In this document: one piece after another, positions 18,244 through 26,330 of the stretch
How the letters are laid out: each line of letters begins with the position of its first letter
Position numbering within the stretch: the stretch's first letter is position 1
Assembly (NCBI GenBank): GCA_946414805.1
Contig: CAMKPZ010000003.1
Span: 186,001-250,000, forward strand
Length of the DNA stretch: 64,000 nt
Origin: an uncultured Bacteroidales bacterium
GTDB taxonomy: Bacteria; Bacteroidota; Bacteroidia; Bacteroidales; Paludibacteraceae
Direction: 5' to 3'
Position numbers and translations under genes: made by a program
The notes under the pieces: model-generated
What the model saw: only the letters and a program-made list of their open reading frames with translations
Told to the model about the DNA's origin: nothing
Database searches by the model: none

Positions 18244-18920
18244 TATATGTGCTCGTTTCTAACGAGTTTGTATCCCTTGTAGCGCACGGCGAAGATCGTG
18301 TATCCGGCAGGAGAGAGGAACCCTCTCAGATGGTTAATATACACGCCTAACGACCTCGCTGTGAAGGCGTTATCTTCCTTCCACAGGGCGCTCAGAATGC
18401 GGTGCTTGTCCACCACCTCTCCTTCATGGCGGCAGAGCATGAGCAGCAGATCGCTCTCCCTCGAAGACATGTGCTTTCCGGCGAAGGTCTGGTGGGTGGA
18501 GTCGAAAATATGGCCGTTGAGGTCAAAGACCCTCTGTTTGCTCTCCTCATGCGCCCGTATGCGTCTGAGTATCGCCTCCATGCGGCAGATCAGGATGTCC
18601 ATCGAGAAAGGCTTGGTCTGGTAATCATCGCAGCCCAGTTGGAAAGCGCGCATCTGGTCCTCCCGTTCAGTACGGGTGGTGAGGACGATCAGGGGTATCA
18701 GAGGCAGGCGGTGACGGATGTCACGCAGGAGTTCGTAACCGTTCATGCCGATACCCTGAAGCTCCATGAGCACCAGATCCCAATGGCTGTCCGAGAGAGC
18801 CGCCAGACCCTCTTTGCCGGAACCTGCCGCTTGTGCTTTGTACCCCCTGCTCGTGAGGTAGTCGCTCAGCACGGTGGAGAGGCTGATATCGCCGTCTATG
18901 ATCAGTATTTGCGAAGCCAT
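18243..18920 (-). CDS. Response regulator (RprY-like) with altered phosphorylation site
   Basis: 225 residues: a receiver domain (about 1-120) and an OmpR-type winged helix (about 130-223; SSRESDLLLMLCRHEGEVVD, RSLGVYINHLRGFL). The overall pattern (KPFSMDILICRMEAILRRIR; YKGYKLV) resembles RprY of Bacteroides. The usual phosphoacceptor Asp is Glu53 (codon 18762-18764, GAG, in LVLMELQGIGMNG). The second residue of the acidic pair is Gly (IIDGD, residues 8-11), and the Pro after the acceptor is Ile. The conserved Thr (VLTTR) and Lys (YQTKPF) are kept. Such a protein may be constitutively active or respond without phosphorylation; this is inference. No sensor kinase is adjacent. It is first in the operon with rpe and comEC, and divergent from ansA. 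Confidence 0.9.
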   Translation of the reverse strand: MASQILIIDGDISLSTVLSDYLTSRGYKAQAAGSGKEGLAALSDSHWDLVLMELQGIGMNGYELLRDIRHRLPLIPLIVLTTRTEREDQMRAFQLGCDDYQTKPFSMDILICRMEAILRRIRAHEESKQRVFDLNGHIFDSTHQTFAGKHMSSRESDLLLMLCRHEGEVVDKHRILSALWKEDNAFTARSLGVYINHLRGFLSPAGYTIFAVRYKGYKLVRNEHI

Positions 18921-18937
18921 CGTTTCAAAAATCGCTG

Positions 18938-18985
18938 CAAAGTTAGTGTTTTTTTTGCATATATCAAAATATTTTTGTAATTTTG
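18938..18985. promoter_or_regulatory. Interlocked divergent promoters (regulator / ansA)
   Basis: Plus strand (ansA): TTTG at 18954-18957, 20 nt, TAATTTTG at 18978-18985. Minus strand (regulator): TTTG at 18968-18965, 19 nt, TAACTTTG at 18945-18938. The two -33 regions overlap within one TTTTGCATATATCAAAA palindrome, so the two polymerases should compete. Confidence 0.8.
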
Positions 18986-19008
18986 CGGCGCATAAAAATC
19001 AGAATACA

Positions 19009-20043
19009 ATGAATAAGGTACTTTTGATTTCTACGGGAGGAACCATTACGATGGTGCGCGACAAGTCGTCCGGAGCGCTTGTTCCGGCGGATATGGAGAC
19101 CTTCAAAGCGTATATGCCGGAGCTTTTTGCCGGCGAAGTAGGCGTGGATATAGAGGCGTTCAATCCGCTCTTCGATTCCTCGGATATAGGTCCCGACAAA
19201 TGGGCTCAGATGGCGCGGATGGTCTATGACCGTTACGACGCGTATGACGGGTTCGTGATCCTCCACGGCACGGACACCATGAGTTATTCGGCTTCCGCCC
19301 TGAGTTTTATGCTGGAGGGTTTGAACAAACCGGTGGTGTTCACGGGGTCGCAGTTGCCGGTAGGTGTGCTCCGTTCGGACGCCAAGGAGAATCTGCTGAC
19401 GGCGATCGAGATAGCGGCCGCGAAAGATGAAGAGGGCAATGCGATCGTGCCGGAGGTGACGGTCTTCTTCGAGGACCGGCTTTTCCGCGCGAACCGGACG
19501 ACGAAACGCAACGCGGAGCATTTCTCGGCGTTCAACTCCTATAATTATCCCGCGCTCGCGAAGGCGGGCGTGCACATAACGTACCAGCCGCACCTGGTTC
19601 ATTACAATGATCCGGAGGCGGAGTTGAAGCTCCACACAGTGTATGATCCCAATGTGGCGGTGCTCAAACTCTTCCCCGGCATCCAGCAGCCGATCGTTCG
19701 GGCAGTACTTCGTACGAAGGGTCTGCGGGCGGTGGTGTTGGAGACTTTCGGAGCCGGCAACGCGCCGTCTGACAAATGGCTGTACCGTGAGCTGAAGGCC
19801 GCTGTGGACAGGGGTATCATCATTGTCAACAAGACCCAGTGCAACACGGGTTCGGTGGAGATGGGTCTCTATGCCGTATCGCTCAACCTCATGAAAGCCG
19901 GTGTGCTCTCCGGGTTCGATATCACGACGGAGGCGCTGCTGACGAAGATGATGTATCTGTTAGGCGAACACGGCGACGAACCGGAAGAGGTGAAACGGCT
20001 GCTGCAGACCGACCTCTGCGGCGAAGTGACGATAGACAATTAA
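19009..20043 (+). CDS. ansA: Type I L-asparaginase
   Basis: 344 residues from the ATG at 19009. An upstream in-frame ATG at 18874 lies inside the divergent gene and before the promoter, so it is rejected. The asparaginase signatures are STGGTITM (residues 8-15, catalytic Thr) and HGTDTMSYSA (from residue 86). There is no signal peptide, which fits the cytoplasmic type I enzyme that converts L-asparagine to aspartate and ammonia. KTQCNTGSVEMGLY in the C-terminal half matches the type I allosteric region. The gene is followed after 18 nt by pepD and probably shares its transcript, so both may serve amino-acid scavenging. Confidence 0.95.
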   Translation: MNKVLLISTGGTITMVRDKSSGALVPADMETFKAYMPELFAGEVGVDIEAFNPLFDSSDIGPDKWAQMARMVYDRYDAYDGFVILHGTDTMSYSASALSFMLEGLNKPVVFTGSQLPVGVLRSDAKENLLTAIEIAAAKDEEGNAIVPEVTVFFEDRLFRANRTTKRNAEHFSAFNSYNYPALAKAGVHITYQPHLVHYNDPEAELKLHTVYDPNVAVLKLFPGIQQPIVRAVLRTKGLRAVVLETFGAGNAPSDKWLYRELKAAVDRGIIIVNKTQCNTGSVEMGLYAVSLNLMKAGVLSGFDITTEALLTKMMYLLGEHGDEPEEVKRLLQTDLCGEVTIDN

Positions 20044-20061
20044 AAATTAAATACTTATATT

Positions 20062-21507
20062 ATGAGAAATTTGGAACCCAAAGGCCTGTGGGAGAATTTC
20101 TACAGCCTGACACAGATCCCGCGTCCCAGCGGCAAACGCAAGGAGATTGCGGAGTTTTTAGTGAATTACGGTAAGTCTTTAGGTCTGGAGACCTTGCAGG
20201 ACGAGATCGGTAATGTGCTGATCCGCAAACCGGCATCGGCAGGCATGGAGGACCACCCGGGTGTGATCCTGCAGGGACACATGGATATGGTGCCGCAGAA
20301 GAACGGCGACAAGGTGTTCGACTTCGAGAAAGACGCCATTCAGGCGTATGTGGAGGACAACGGCGAGTGGGTGACTGCGGACGGAACCACGCTGGGTGCG
20401 GACAACGGTATCGGTGTAGCAACGGCGATGGCTATCTTGGCGGACAAGAACGCCGTTCATCCGCCTCTGGAGGCTTTCTTCACAATCGACGAAGAGACGG
20501 GTATGTACGGTGCGAACGACCTCAAACCGGGTTGGCTGAAAGGCAAATATCTGCTGAACCTCGATTCGGAGAGCGAAGGCGAACTGTATGTAGGTTGCGC
20601 CGGAGGCGTGGACACGACGGCCAAGTTTGAATATCAGGAGGTTGAGACCGAGAAAGGCGATATCGCGCTGCGCGTGGAGGTAAAAGGCTGCAAGGGCGGT
20701 CACTCGGGATGCGACATCCATCTGCAGCGTGCGAATGCGATCAAGCTGCTCTTCCGTTTCCTCAAAGAAGCGGTGGCTGACTACGAGGCACGGCTGGCGT
20801 GTGTGGAAGGCGGTTCGCTGAGGAATGCCATTCCTCGTGAGGCATCGGCGGTCATCACCATTCCGGCAGACAGTTATCAGGATGTGCAGGATCTGGTGGA
20901 TCGCTATGAGGATCTCTTCCTGCGCGAGTACGACGGCGTGGACGGAGGTATCCGCTTTACAGCCAAAGAAGTAGAGTGCCCGGCAAAAGAAATGCCGGAG
21001 GATGTGCAGGATTTCCTGATCCATGCAGTGACCCTCTGTCCGCACGGTGTGTACCGCGTTATTCCCGAGGCACCGGACATCGTGGAGACCAGCAATAACC
21101 TGGCGATGATCAGTACGGAGGAAGGCAAAGTGATTGTATGCTGCCTCACCCGCTCGAGCGTAGAGAGCCGCAAGGAAGAGTTGCAGTCGATCATCCAGTC
21201 GGCGTTCTCGTTAGCTGGCGCAGAGGTGGAGTTCAGCGGCGCGTACCCCGGATGGAAACCGAACCTGAAGAGCCGACTTCTGGCAACGCTCAAGGAGACC
21301 TACGAGAAAGAGTTCAAGGCCGAGCCGCGGATCGTGATTATCCATGCCGGACTGGAGTGCGGTATCATCGGCGCCAAGTACGAGGGAATGGAGATGATCT
21401 CGTTCGGTCCGACGATCGAGCACCCGCACAGTCCCGACGAGCGCGTGAATATCGCTACGGTACAGAAGTTCTACCGCTTCGTGCAAGCAGCATTGAAAGC
21501 GTTGTAA
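20062..21507 (+). CDS. pepD: Aminoacyl-histidine dipeptidase (cytosol nonspecific dipeptidase)
   Basis: 481 residues, typical for PepD of the M20 family. Metal-site motifs are visible in order: QGHMDMVPQ, TLGADNGIGVA with the bridging Asp, FFTIDEETGMYGA with the general-base Glu pair, LNLDSE, and HAGLECGII near the C-terminus. The lid or dimerisation domain carries KGCKGGHSGCDIH. The enzyme cleaves dipeptides in the cytoplasm. The spacer before it contains two 7-bp AATTAAA units. A strong bidirectional terminator follows 4 nt after the stop. Confidence 0.95.
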   Translation: MRNLEPKGLWENFYSLTQIPRPSGKRKEIAEFLVNYGKSLGLETLQDEIGNVLIRKPASAGMEDHPGVILQGHMDMVPQKNGDKVFDFEKDAIQAYVEDNGEWVTADGTTLGADNGIGVATAMAILADKNAVHPPLEAFFTIDEETGMYGANDLKPGWLKGKYLLNLDSESEGELYVGCAGGVDTTAKFEYQEVETEKGDIALRVEVKGCKGGHSGCDIHLQRANAIKLLFRFLKEAVADYEARLACVEGGSLRNAIPREASAVITIPADSYQDVQDLVDRYEDLFLREYDGVDGGIRFTAKEVECPAKEMPEDVQDFLIHAVTLCPHGVYRVIPEAPDIVETSNNLAMISTEEGKVIVCCLTRSSVESRKEELQSIIQSAFSLAGAEVEFSGAYPGWKPNLKSRLLATLKETYEKEFKAEPRIVIIHAGLECGIIGAKYEGMEMISFGPTIEHPHSPDERVNIATVQKFYRFVQAALKAL

Positions 21508-21511
21508 AAAT

Positions 21512-21542
21512 AAATCAGGCAGCCCGAACGGCTGCCTGATTT
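21512..21542. terminator. Bidirectional intrinsic terminator
   Basis: A 13-bp stem, AAATCAGGCAGCC / GGCTGCCTGATTT, encloses a 5-nt loop. T-rich flanks on both sides serve pepD (plus) and the convergent S41 protease gene (minus). Confidence 0.92.
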
Positions 21543-21544
21543 GT

Positions 21545-23146
21545 TTATTTGGAGAGCACTTCCACGGCACGTTTGGTGATCTCGTCATCGCGTTCGAAGA
21601 GCGGGAAGAAACCGTCATCGCCGAGTAGATCACGGACGATGTAAGCATTGAGGAGACGAACCATCAGCGGCTTGGATTTAGCGATCTCCGCTTCGTTCGG
21701 CTCAACGCCTTTCGACTGAGCGAAAGCGACGAACTCACGCAGCACATCCCGGCTCAACAGATGTTTCTCCAGCGACTGCCAGTCTTTATAACGGGTGAGC
21801 TCTTTTCTGTGCTCATCCGTAAATTTATACGCGAACTGGTAGGTGTAAGCGAGGTTGACACAGCGGTTATACCACGGCGTATTGAGGGTGGTGTCCCTGC
21901 CTACGAAAATATCCGGCATGATACCTCCGCCGCCATGTACAATGCGCCCTTCCTTCGTGCGGTAGGTCGTGGTGTCGGCGAAATGAACGGAGTCAGCGGA
22001 ATAGAACTCGCCATGATCGAAGCGGTCAAGGAGTTCTTTCTGGTAATCCTCCTGTTCGCCCAAGGTGTAAGGCTTCTGGATGCAGCGTCCGGACGGGGTG
22101 TAATAGCGTGCGACAGTGAGGCGCACGGCAGAGCCGTCATCGAAGGGGATCTGCTGCTGAACGAGGCCTTTTCCGAACGAGCGGCGGCCGATGATCTGTG
22201 CGCGGTCGTTATCCTGCATGGCTCCGGCGAAGATCTCACTTGCCGAAGCGGAGAAATCATCGATCAGAACGACGAGCGGCACATCTTTGAATCGTCCGGA
22301 CCCGTCGGCCTTCGCTTCATAACGGGGGTACGCCCGTCCTTCGGCATAGACGATGAGGTCGCCACGGCGCAGGAACTCATTCGCCATGCGGATGGCTTGC
22401 TCCATATAGCCGCCGGAGTTCTCGCGGAGATCGATGATAAAGCGGGTAGCGCCCTGGGCACGGAGTTCGGCAAGGGCGGTAATGAACTCGCGATAGGTGG
22501 TCTCGCCGAACTTGTTGACACGGACGAAGCCGATGGATTTATTGATGATAAATTTGGCATCGACGGAGTTGACGGGGATGTCGCCTCGTGTGACGGTGAA
22601 AGAGAGCGGTTCGGGCGAACCGGCGCGGAGGACGGTGAGAGCAACGGTAGTGCCTTTCTCGCCGCGGAGGGTGCGCATTACTTTCTCGTTATTGATCTTG
22701 CGTCCTACGAAAGAGGAGTCGTTGACGGCAATGAGTTTGTCGCCGGCGAGGATACCCACCCCTTCGGAAGGACCGCCGGAGATGACGGCAACGATCCGGA
22801 CGGTATCCTGCTGGATGGTGAACTGGACTCCGATGCCGGAGAAAGAGCCGGCGAGTTCGGAGGAGACCATCTCCAGGTCTTTCGCAGGGATGTAAGCCGA
22901 GTGCGGATCGAGTTTCTGAACGATGTCGGTCATGGCCTCATCGGTGATAGAATCGAGGTTGAGGGGATCGACATAGGCGTTCTCCATGAGGGAGAGGAGC
23001 CGGTCAATCTTCGACTGCTCGATGGACCAAGTGCCGTTCTGATAAACGATACGTTGGGCGTTCGCTTTCTGGGAGAGGGTAGTGCCGATGAGGATACCCA
23101 GCGTAAGCCCGAGGACGGTGAGGGTGGGGAGAATGTATTTTTTCAT
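21545..23146 (-). CDS. C-terminal processing peptidase, S41 family
   Basis: 533 residues with an N-terminal signal or membrane anchor (YILPTLTVLGLTLGILIG). Domain order: an N-terminal helical domain (about 40-85), a PDZ domain (about 90-180; GSFSGIGVQF, GDKLIAVNDSSF) and the S41 protease core (about 200-390). The catalytic pair is the Ser of DDFSASASEIFAGAMQ and the Lys of GRRSFGKGLVQ, and LRENSGGYMEQA matches the family. Such periplasmic proteases trim C-termini of envelope proteins. The region after about 420 is an extra helical C-terminal domain, usual in Bacteroidetes. It is last in the operon that starts with typA and ends at the bidirectional terminator. Confidence 0.93.
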   Translation of the reverse strand: MKKYILPTLTVLGLTLGILIGTTLSQKANAQRIVYQNGTWSIEQSKIDRLLSLMENAYVDPLNLDSITDEAMTDIVQKLDPHSAYIPAKDLEMVSSELAGSFSGIGVQFTIQQDTVRIVAVISGGPSEGVGILAGDKLIAVNDSSFVGRKINNEKVMRTLRGEKGTTVALTVLRAGSPEPLSFTVTRGDIPVNSVDAKFIINKSIGFVRVNKFGETTYREFITALAELRAQGATRFIIDLRENSGGYMEQAIRMANEFLRRGDLIVYAEGRAYPRYEAKADGSGRFKDVPLVVLIDDFSASASEIFAGAMQDNDRAQIIGRRSFGKGLVQQQIPFDDGSAVRLTVARYYTPSGRCIQKPYTLGEQEDYQKELLDRFDHGEFYSADSVHFADTTTYRTKEGRIVHGGGGIMPDIFVGRDTTLNTPWYNRCVNLAYTYQFAYKFTDEHRKELTRYKDWQSLEKHLLSRDVLREFVAFAQSKGVEPNEAEIAKSKPLMVRLLNAYIVRDLLGDDGFFPLFERDDEITKRAVEVLSK

Positions 23147-23154
23147 ACGGGAGG

Positions 23155-23583
23155 TTAGGAGTTAGGGGTGTCGGGAAGGAAGTCAACTTGTATTCCGGCG
23201 CGCTTGAGGAGCTCAACGCCATCCATGAGGCGGTACTCTTCGCCGTAAACGACGCGTTTGATGCCGGATTGGATGATCAGTTTGGAGCACTCGAGGCAAG
23301 GGCTGGCGGTGACATAGAGGGTTGCGCCGTCGGAGGAGTTGTTGGACCGCGCTACCTTGGTGAGGGCGTTCGCTTCGGCATGGAGGACATAGGGCTTGGA
23401 GACATTGTTCTCATCCTCGCAGATGTTTTCGAAACCGGAGGGGGTGCCGTTGTAGCCGTCGGAGATGATCATTTTGTCCTTTACGAGGAGTGCGCCGACT
23501 TTGCGGCGGACACAATAACTGTTTTCCGACCATGTGCGCGCCATGCGCATATAGAGGTAGTCGCGTTTTTGCTGCTTATCCAT
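23155..23583 (-). CDS. Deoxycytidylate (dCMP) deaminase
   Basis: 142 residues. The zinc site is complete: HAEANAL (His68, catalytic Glu70) and PCLECSKLI (Cys96, Cys99). NGTPSGFENICED is typical of dCMP deaminases rather than free cytidine deaminases. The product, dUMP, feeds thymidylate synthesis. The gene lies between mpl and the S41 protease gene in the minus-strand operon. The spacers on both sides are short (29 and 8 nt) and contain repeat units. There is no separate regulatory signal. Confidence 0.93.
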   Translation of the reverse strand: MDKQQKRDYLYMRMARTWSENSYCVRRKVGALLVKDKMIISDGYNGTPSGFENICEDENNVSKPYVLHAEANALTKVARSNNSSDGATLYVTASPCLECSKLIIQSGIKRVVYGEEYRLMDGVELLKRAGIQVDFLPDTPNS

Positions 23584-23592
23584 GATTTGTTC

Positions 23593-23624
23593 GGTATTAC
23601 GTTATGACGGTATTACGATAACAA
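23593..23624. repeat. 8-bp tandem array spanning the mpl stop
   Basis: Four 8-bp steps: GGTATTAC, GTTATGAC, GGTATTAC, GATAACAA. The array covers the mpl TAA (23613-23615) and most of the mpl/dCMP-deaminase spacer. Confidence 0.7.
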
Positions 23625-24962
23625 CTCTTGGGCGAACTCTTTGACATTGATTCCGTCGAAGGTGCCTGACGACATCATCAGAAGGGCCACCCCTCCCGGT
23701 CTCCGTGCAAGCGTAGGAACGGTTTCTTTCAGCTGCGCCTGCAGGGCTTCGCTCTCTGTGAACACCGCTACATTTTTCGTGCCAAAAGCGGCACGTACAT
23801 CGTCTGCGCTGATCGGCGTCAGGCGTTTATGCTCGATCACCTTGGGGTTGAAATAGACATAAGCTACATCCGCCTCCGCCATGCAGTCTTTGTATTGGGG
23901 TAGGAAATCCGCCATGAGCGAGGAGAACGTATGGAGCTCCATGCAGGCGATAAGGGTCTTTTCGGGATAGCGCTCACGCACGGCGTTGATAGTCGCTTTG
24001 AGTTTGGATGGCGAGTGGGCAAAATCCTTGTAAGCGACGGAGGTATCCGTCTCGCAGATCTTCTCCAACCGGTTCGACGCTCCGGTGAAAGAGGCGATCT
24101 CGCGGTAGAAGTCGTCGGGTGCTACGCCGATGCAATGGCAGGCAAGCATAGCCGCCTGAAGGTTCTGCATGTTATGCCGTCCGAACACCTGCATCGCCAC
24201 CTTGCCCTCATAGGCGTCGTAAGGGATAATTGATAATTTTGAATTTTGAATTTTTAATTCCTCCGCCAGGAGCCTCAGGTTCTCGTCGCCCTGATAGTAG
24301 ATGAACGAGCCCTTGGGTTCGATCGTGTGAACGAACTTACGGAAGGTCTCTACATATTCAGGGAAAGTCGGGAAGACATTGATATGATCCCATGCTATAC
24401 CGGTGAGGATCGCTACGTGGGGGTGGTACCACAGGAATTTGGACCGCAGATCGAGCGGGGAGGTCAGGTATTCGTCGCCCTCGAAGACGGCATACTTGGC
24501 GGTGTCGGAGAGACGCACCATGCGTTCGAATCCTTCGATCTGTGCGCCCACCATGTAATCGGCTTCGATCCCGAGGCGCTGCAGCACATACAGGATCATG
24601 GAGGTGGTGGTGGTCTTGCCGTGCGAACCGCCTACAACGATGCGGATCTTGTCCCGTGTCTGCTCATAGAGGTACTCGGGGAAGGAATAGATCTTGAGGC
24701 CGAGTTCGCGTGCCCGGATCAGTTCGGGGTTGTCTTCGCGGGCATGCATACCGAGGATAACGGCATCGATATCAGGGGTAATGCGCTCGGGATCCCACCC
24801 GAGATGGTCGGGAAGGAGTCCGGCTTGGCGGAGATGGGTCAGGGCGGGATCGAAGATCTCGTCGTCGGATCCGGAAACGATGTAGCCGGGTTTGGCGGCA
24901 ACGGCTAATGCCAGATTGTGCATCGCCGCGCCGCCAATAGCTATAAAATGAATTCTTGTCAT
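23613..24962 (-). CDS. mpl: UDP-N-acetylmuramate:L-Ala-gamma-D-Glu-meso-DAP ligase
   Basis: 449 residues, a Mur-ligase fold protein. It joins the tripeptide recycled from old peptidoglycan to UDP-MurNAc. The N-terminal Rossmann part reads IHFIAIGGAAMHNLALA; the P-loop is GGSHGKTTTT (111-120), and the central domain has AVFEGDEYLTSP and GIAWDHINVFP. GSDDEIFDP and the overall pattern favour Mpl over MurC. Its ATG overlaps the trigger-factor stop by one base (TGATG), so translation is coupled. Residues of about 235-246 (KIQNSKLSIIPY) are encoded by an exact 7-bp repeat array and probably form an inserted surface loop. Confidence 0.94.
   Translation of the reverse strand: MTRIHFIAIGGAAMHNLALAVAAKPGYIVSGSDDEIFDPALTHLRQAGLLPDHLGWDPERITPDIDAVILGMHAREDNPELIRARELGLKIYSFPEYLYEQTRDKIRIVVGGSHGKTTTTSMILYVLQRLGIEADYMVGAQIEGFERMVRLSDTAKYAVFEGDEYLTSPLDLRSKFLWYHPHVAILTGIAWDHINVFPTFPEYVETFRKFVHTIEPKGSFIYYQGDENLRLLAEELKIQNSKLSIIPYDAYEGKVAMQVFGRHNMQNLQAAMLACHCIGVAPDDFYREIASFTGASNRLEKICETDTSVAYKDFAHSPSKLKATINAVRERYPEKTLIACMELHTFSSLMADFLPQYKDCMAEADVAYVYFNPKVIEHKRLTPISADDVRAAFGTKNVAVFTESEALQAQLKETVPTLARRPGGVALLMMSSGTFDGINVKEFAQELLS
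24225..24259. repeat. 7-bp tandem array in frame inside mpl
   Basis: Five 7-bp units (GATAATT twice, TTGAATT twice, TTTAATT), exactly 35 nt, with AATT in every unit. They encode about 12 residues between two conserved blocks of Mpl. Confidence 0.85.
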
Positions 24963-26287
24963 CAGAACAGTTTGCCGAAATCGGCGTGGGAGATAGACTT
25001 GGTTTCGATCTTGACTACACCCTTGAGTGCGTCGTAGATCTTGTTCTCCGCCACGCGCTCAACGATGCCGCGGAGTTGGTTCTCCTGCTTGAGCATCTCG
25101 TTGGCGTAGTTGGTCAGATACTGGTCGTCCACGTGCATCAGACCGTACTGCATGAACTGCATACGGGCTACCTCTTTGGCGTATGCCTCGACATCCTCTT
25201 TCTGCACATCGATGTTGAACTCTTTCATGAGTTGGTCTTTCGCGAGGTGCCATTTGAGTTCGTCCAGCATCTTGTCAAAGTCCTTGTCCAGCTCTTCCTG
25301 GGTCATCTTCTCGTTGGTAGCGAGTACCCAGCGTTTGAGGAAATCAACCGGGAACTCCAGTTTCTCCATCTTCTTCATGATCGCCTCTTTGGCGTCGAGA
25401 CCGAACTTGTACTTGCTGTCCTCTGCCATGTTCGCCTCGATCTCGGCTTTGATACGTGCGCGGAACTCAGCCTCGTCCTTCGGAGCGTTCTCGCCATACA
25501 CTTTGGTGAAGAGCTCACTGTCGATCTTGGCTGTGGTGTGACGCGTGATCTCCTGGATCTCGAAGGTGAAATCCGATTTCAGTTCAGCCGCCTGCTCCTT
25601 GGTGATGCCCAGCAGCGAAGAAACCTCTACATCGCTGTCGAAAGCTTTTGCGGGATTGAAGGTCACGGTCTCGCCTTTCTTGGCGCCGATGAACTTCTTC
25701 TGCTGGGTCTTCTGCTTCATGTAGGCCGGATTGAGAACAGCGTTCTCTTTTACGATCTCGCCGTCCACCTGTTTTGCCAGACCCTTTACGATGTCGCCTT
25801 CGGCTACCTCGTCTGCGGATACATACTCTCCGAAACGCTCAGCGTAGGAGTTGAGTTGGTTGGAAACCATCTCGTCGGTCACTTCGATCTGGTACTCGGT
25901 GAGTTTGTTCTTGCCGTTGAGGCGTGCGTCGAACTCGGGAGCCACTGCGATATCGAAGGAGAAGGTGAAAGTGGTGTCGTTGTCGAGATCGATCTTCGGT
26001 GCGTTCTCCGAGGGCAGGGGATCGCCCAGGATCTGCAGTTTGTTGTCCTCGATGTGCTTCTGCAGGCTCTCGCCTACTTTGTTGTTGAGTACATCGGCGA
26101 GGATACCTTTGCCGTACATCTTCTTAACGAGTCCGGCGGGCACCATACCCGGACGGAAACCCGGCATCTGTGCTTTGTGGCGTACCTCTTTGAGTTGTTT
26201 TGCTACTTCGTCCTGATAGTCCGCGGGATCCAGTGTCAAGGTGATCACGCCTGTCAGGTTTTTCAATTCTGATTGTTCGATTTTCAT
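24962..26287 (-). CDS. tig: Trigger factor
   Basis: 441 residues. The N-terminal ribosome-binding domain (about 1-110) includes the signature region GFRPGMVPAGLVKKMYG. A weakly conserved FKBP-like segment (about 150-240) and the helical C-terminal chaperone domain (about 250-430) follow. Trigger factor binds nascent chains at the ribosome exit tunnel. The peptidyl-prolyl isomerase part departs from the E. coli form, as is usual in Bacteroidetes. It lies between typA and mpl; the 41-nt spacer to typA is largely a 7-bp repeat array. No separate promoter was seen. Confidence 0.93.
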   Translation of the reverse strand: MKIEQSELKNLTGVITLTLDPADYQDEVAKQLKEVRHKAQMPGFRPGMVPAGLVKKMYGKGILADVLNNKVGESLQKHIEDNKLQILGDPLPSENAPKIDLDNDTTFTFSFDIAVAPEFDARLNGKNKLTEYQIEVTDEMVSNQLNSYAERFGEYVSADEVAEGDIVKGLAKQVDGEIVKENAVLNPAYMKQKTQQKKFIGAKKGETVTFNPAKAFDSDVEVSSLLGITKEQAAELKSDFTFEIQEITRHTTAKIDSELFTKVYGENAPKDEAEFRARIKAEIEANMAEDSKYKFGLDAKEAIMKKMEKLEFPVDFLKRWVLATNEKMTQEELDKDFDKMLDELKWHLAKDQLMKEFNIDVQKEDVEAYAKEVARMQFMQYGLMHVDDQYLTNYANEMLKQENQLRGIVERVAENKIYDALKGVVKIETKSISHADFGKLF

Positions 26288-26295
26288 AATATATT

Positions 26296-26330
26296 GTTTT
26301 TAATTTTTAATTCTTAATTTTTAATTTCTT
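26296..26330. repeat. 7-bp tandem array in operon spacer
   Basis: Five 7-bp units with AATT (TTTTTAA, TTCTTAA type) run between tig and typA and include the first two bases of the typA stop (26329-26331). Confidence 0.8.
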
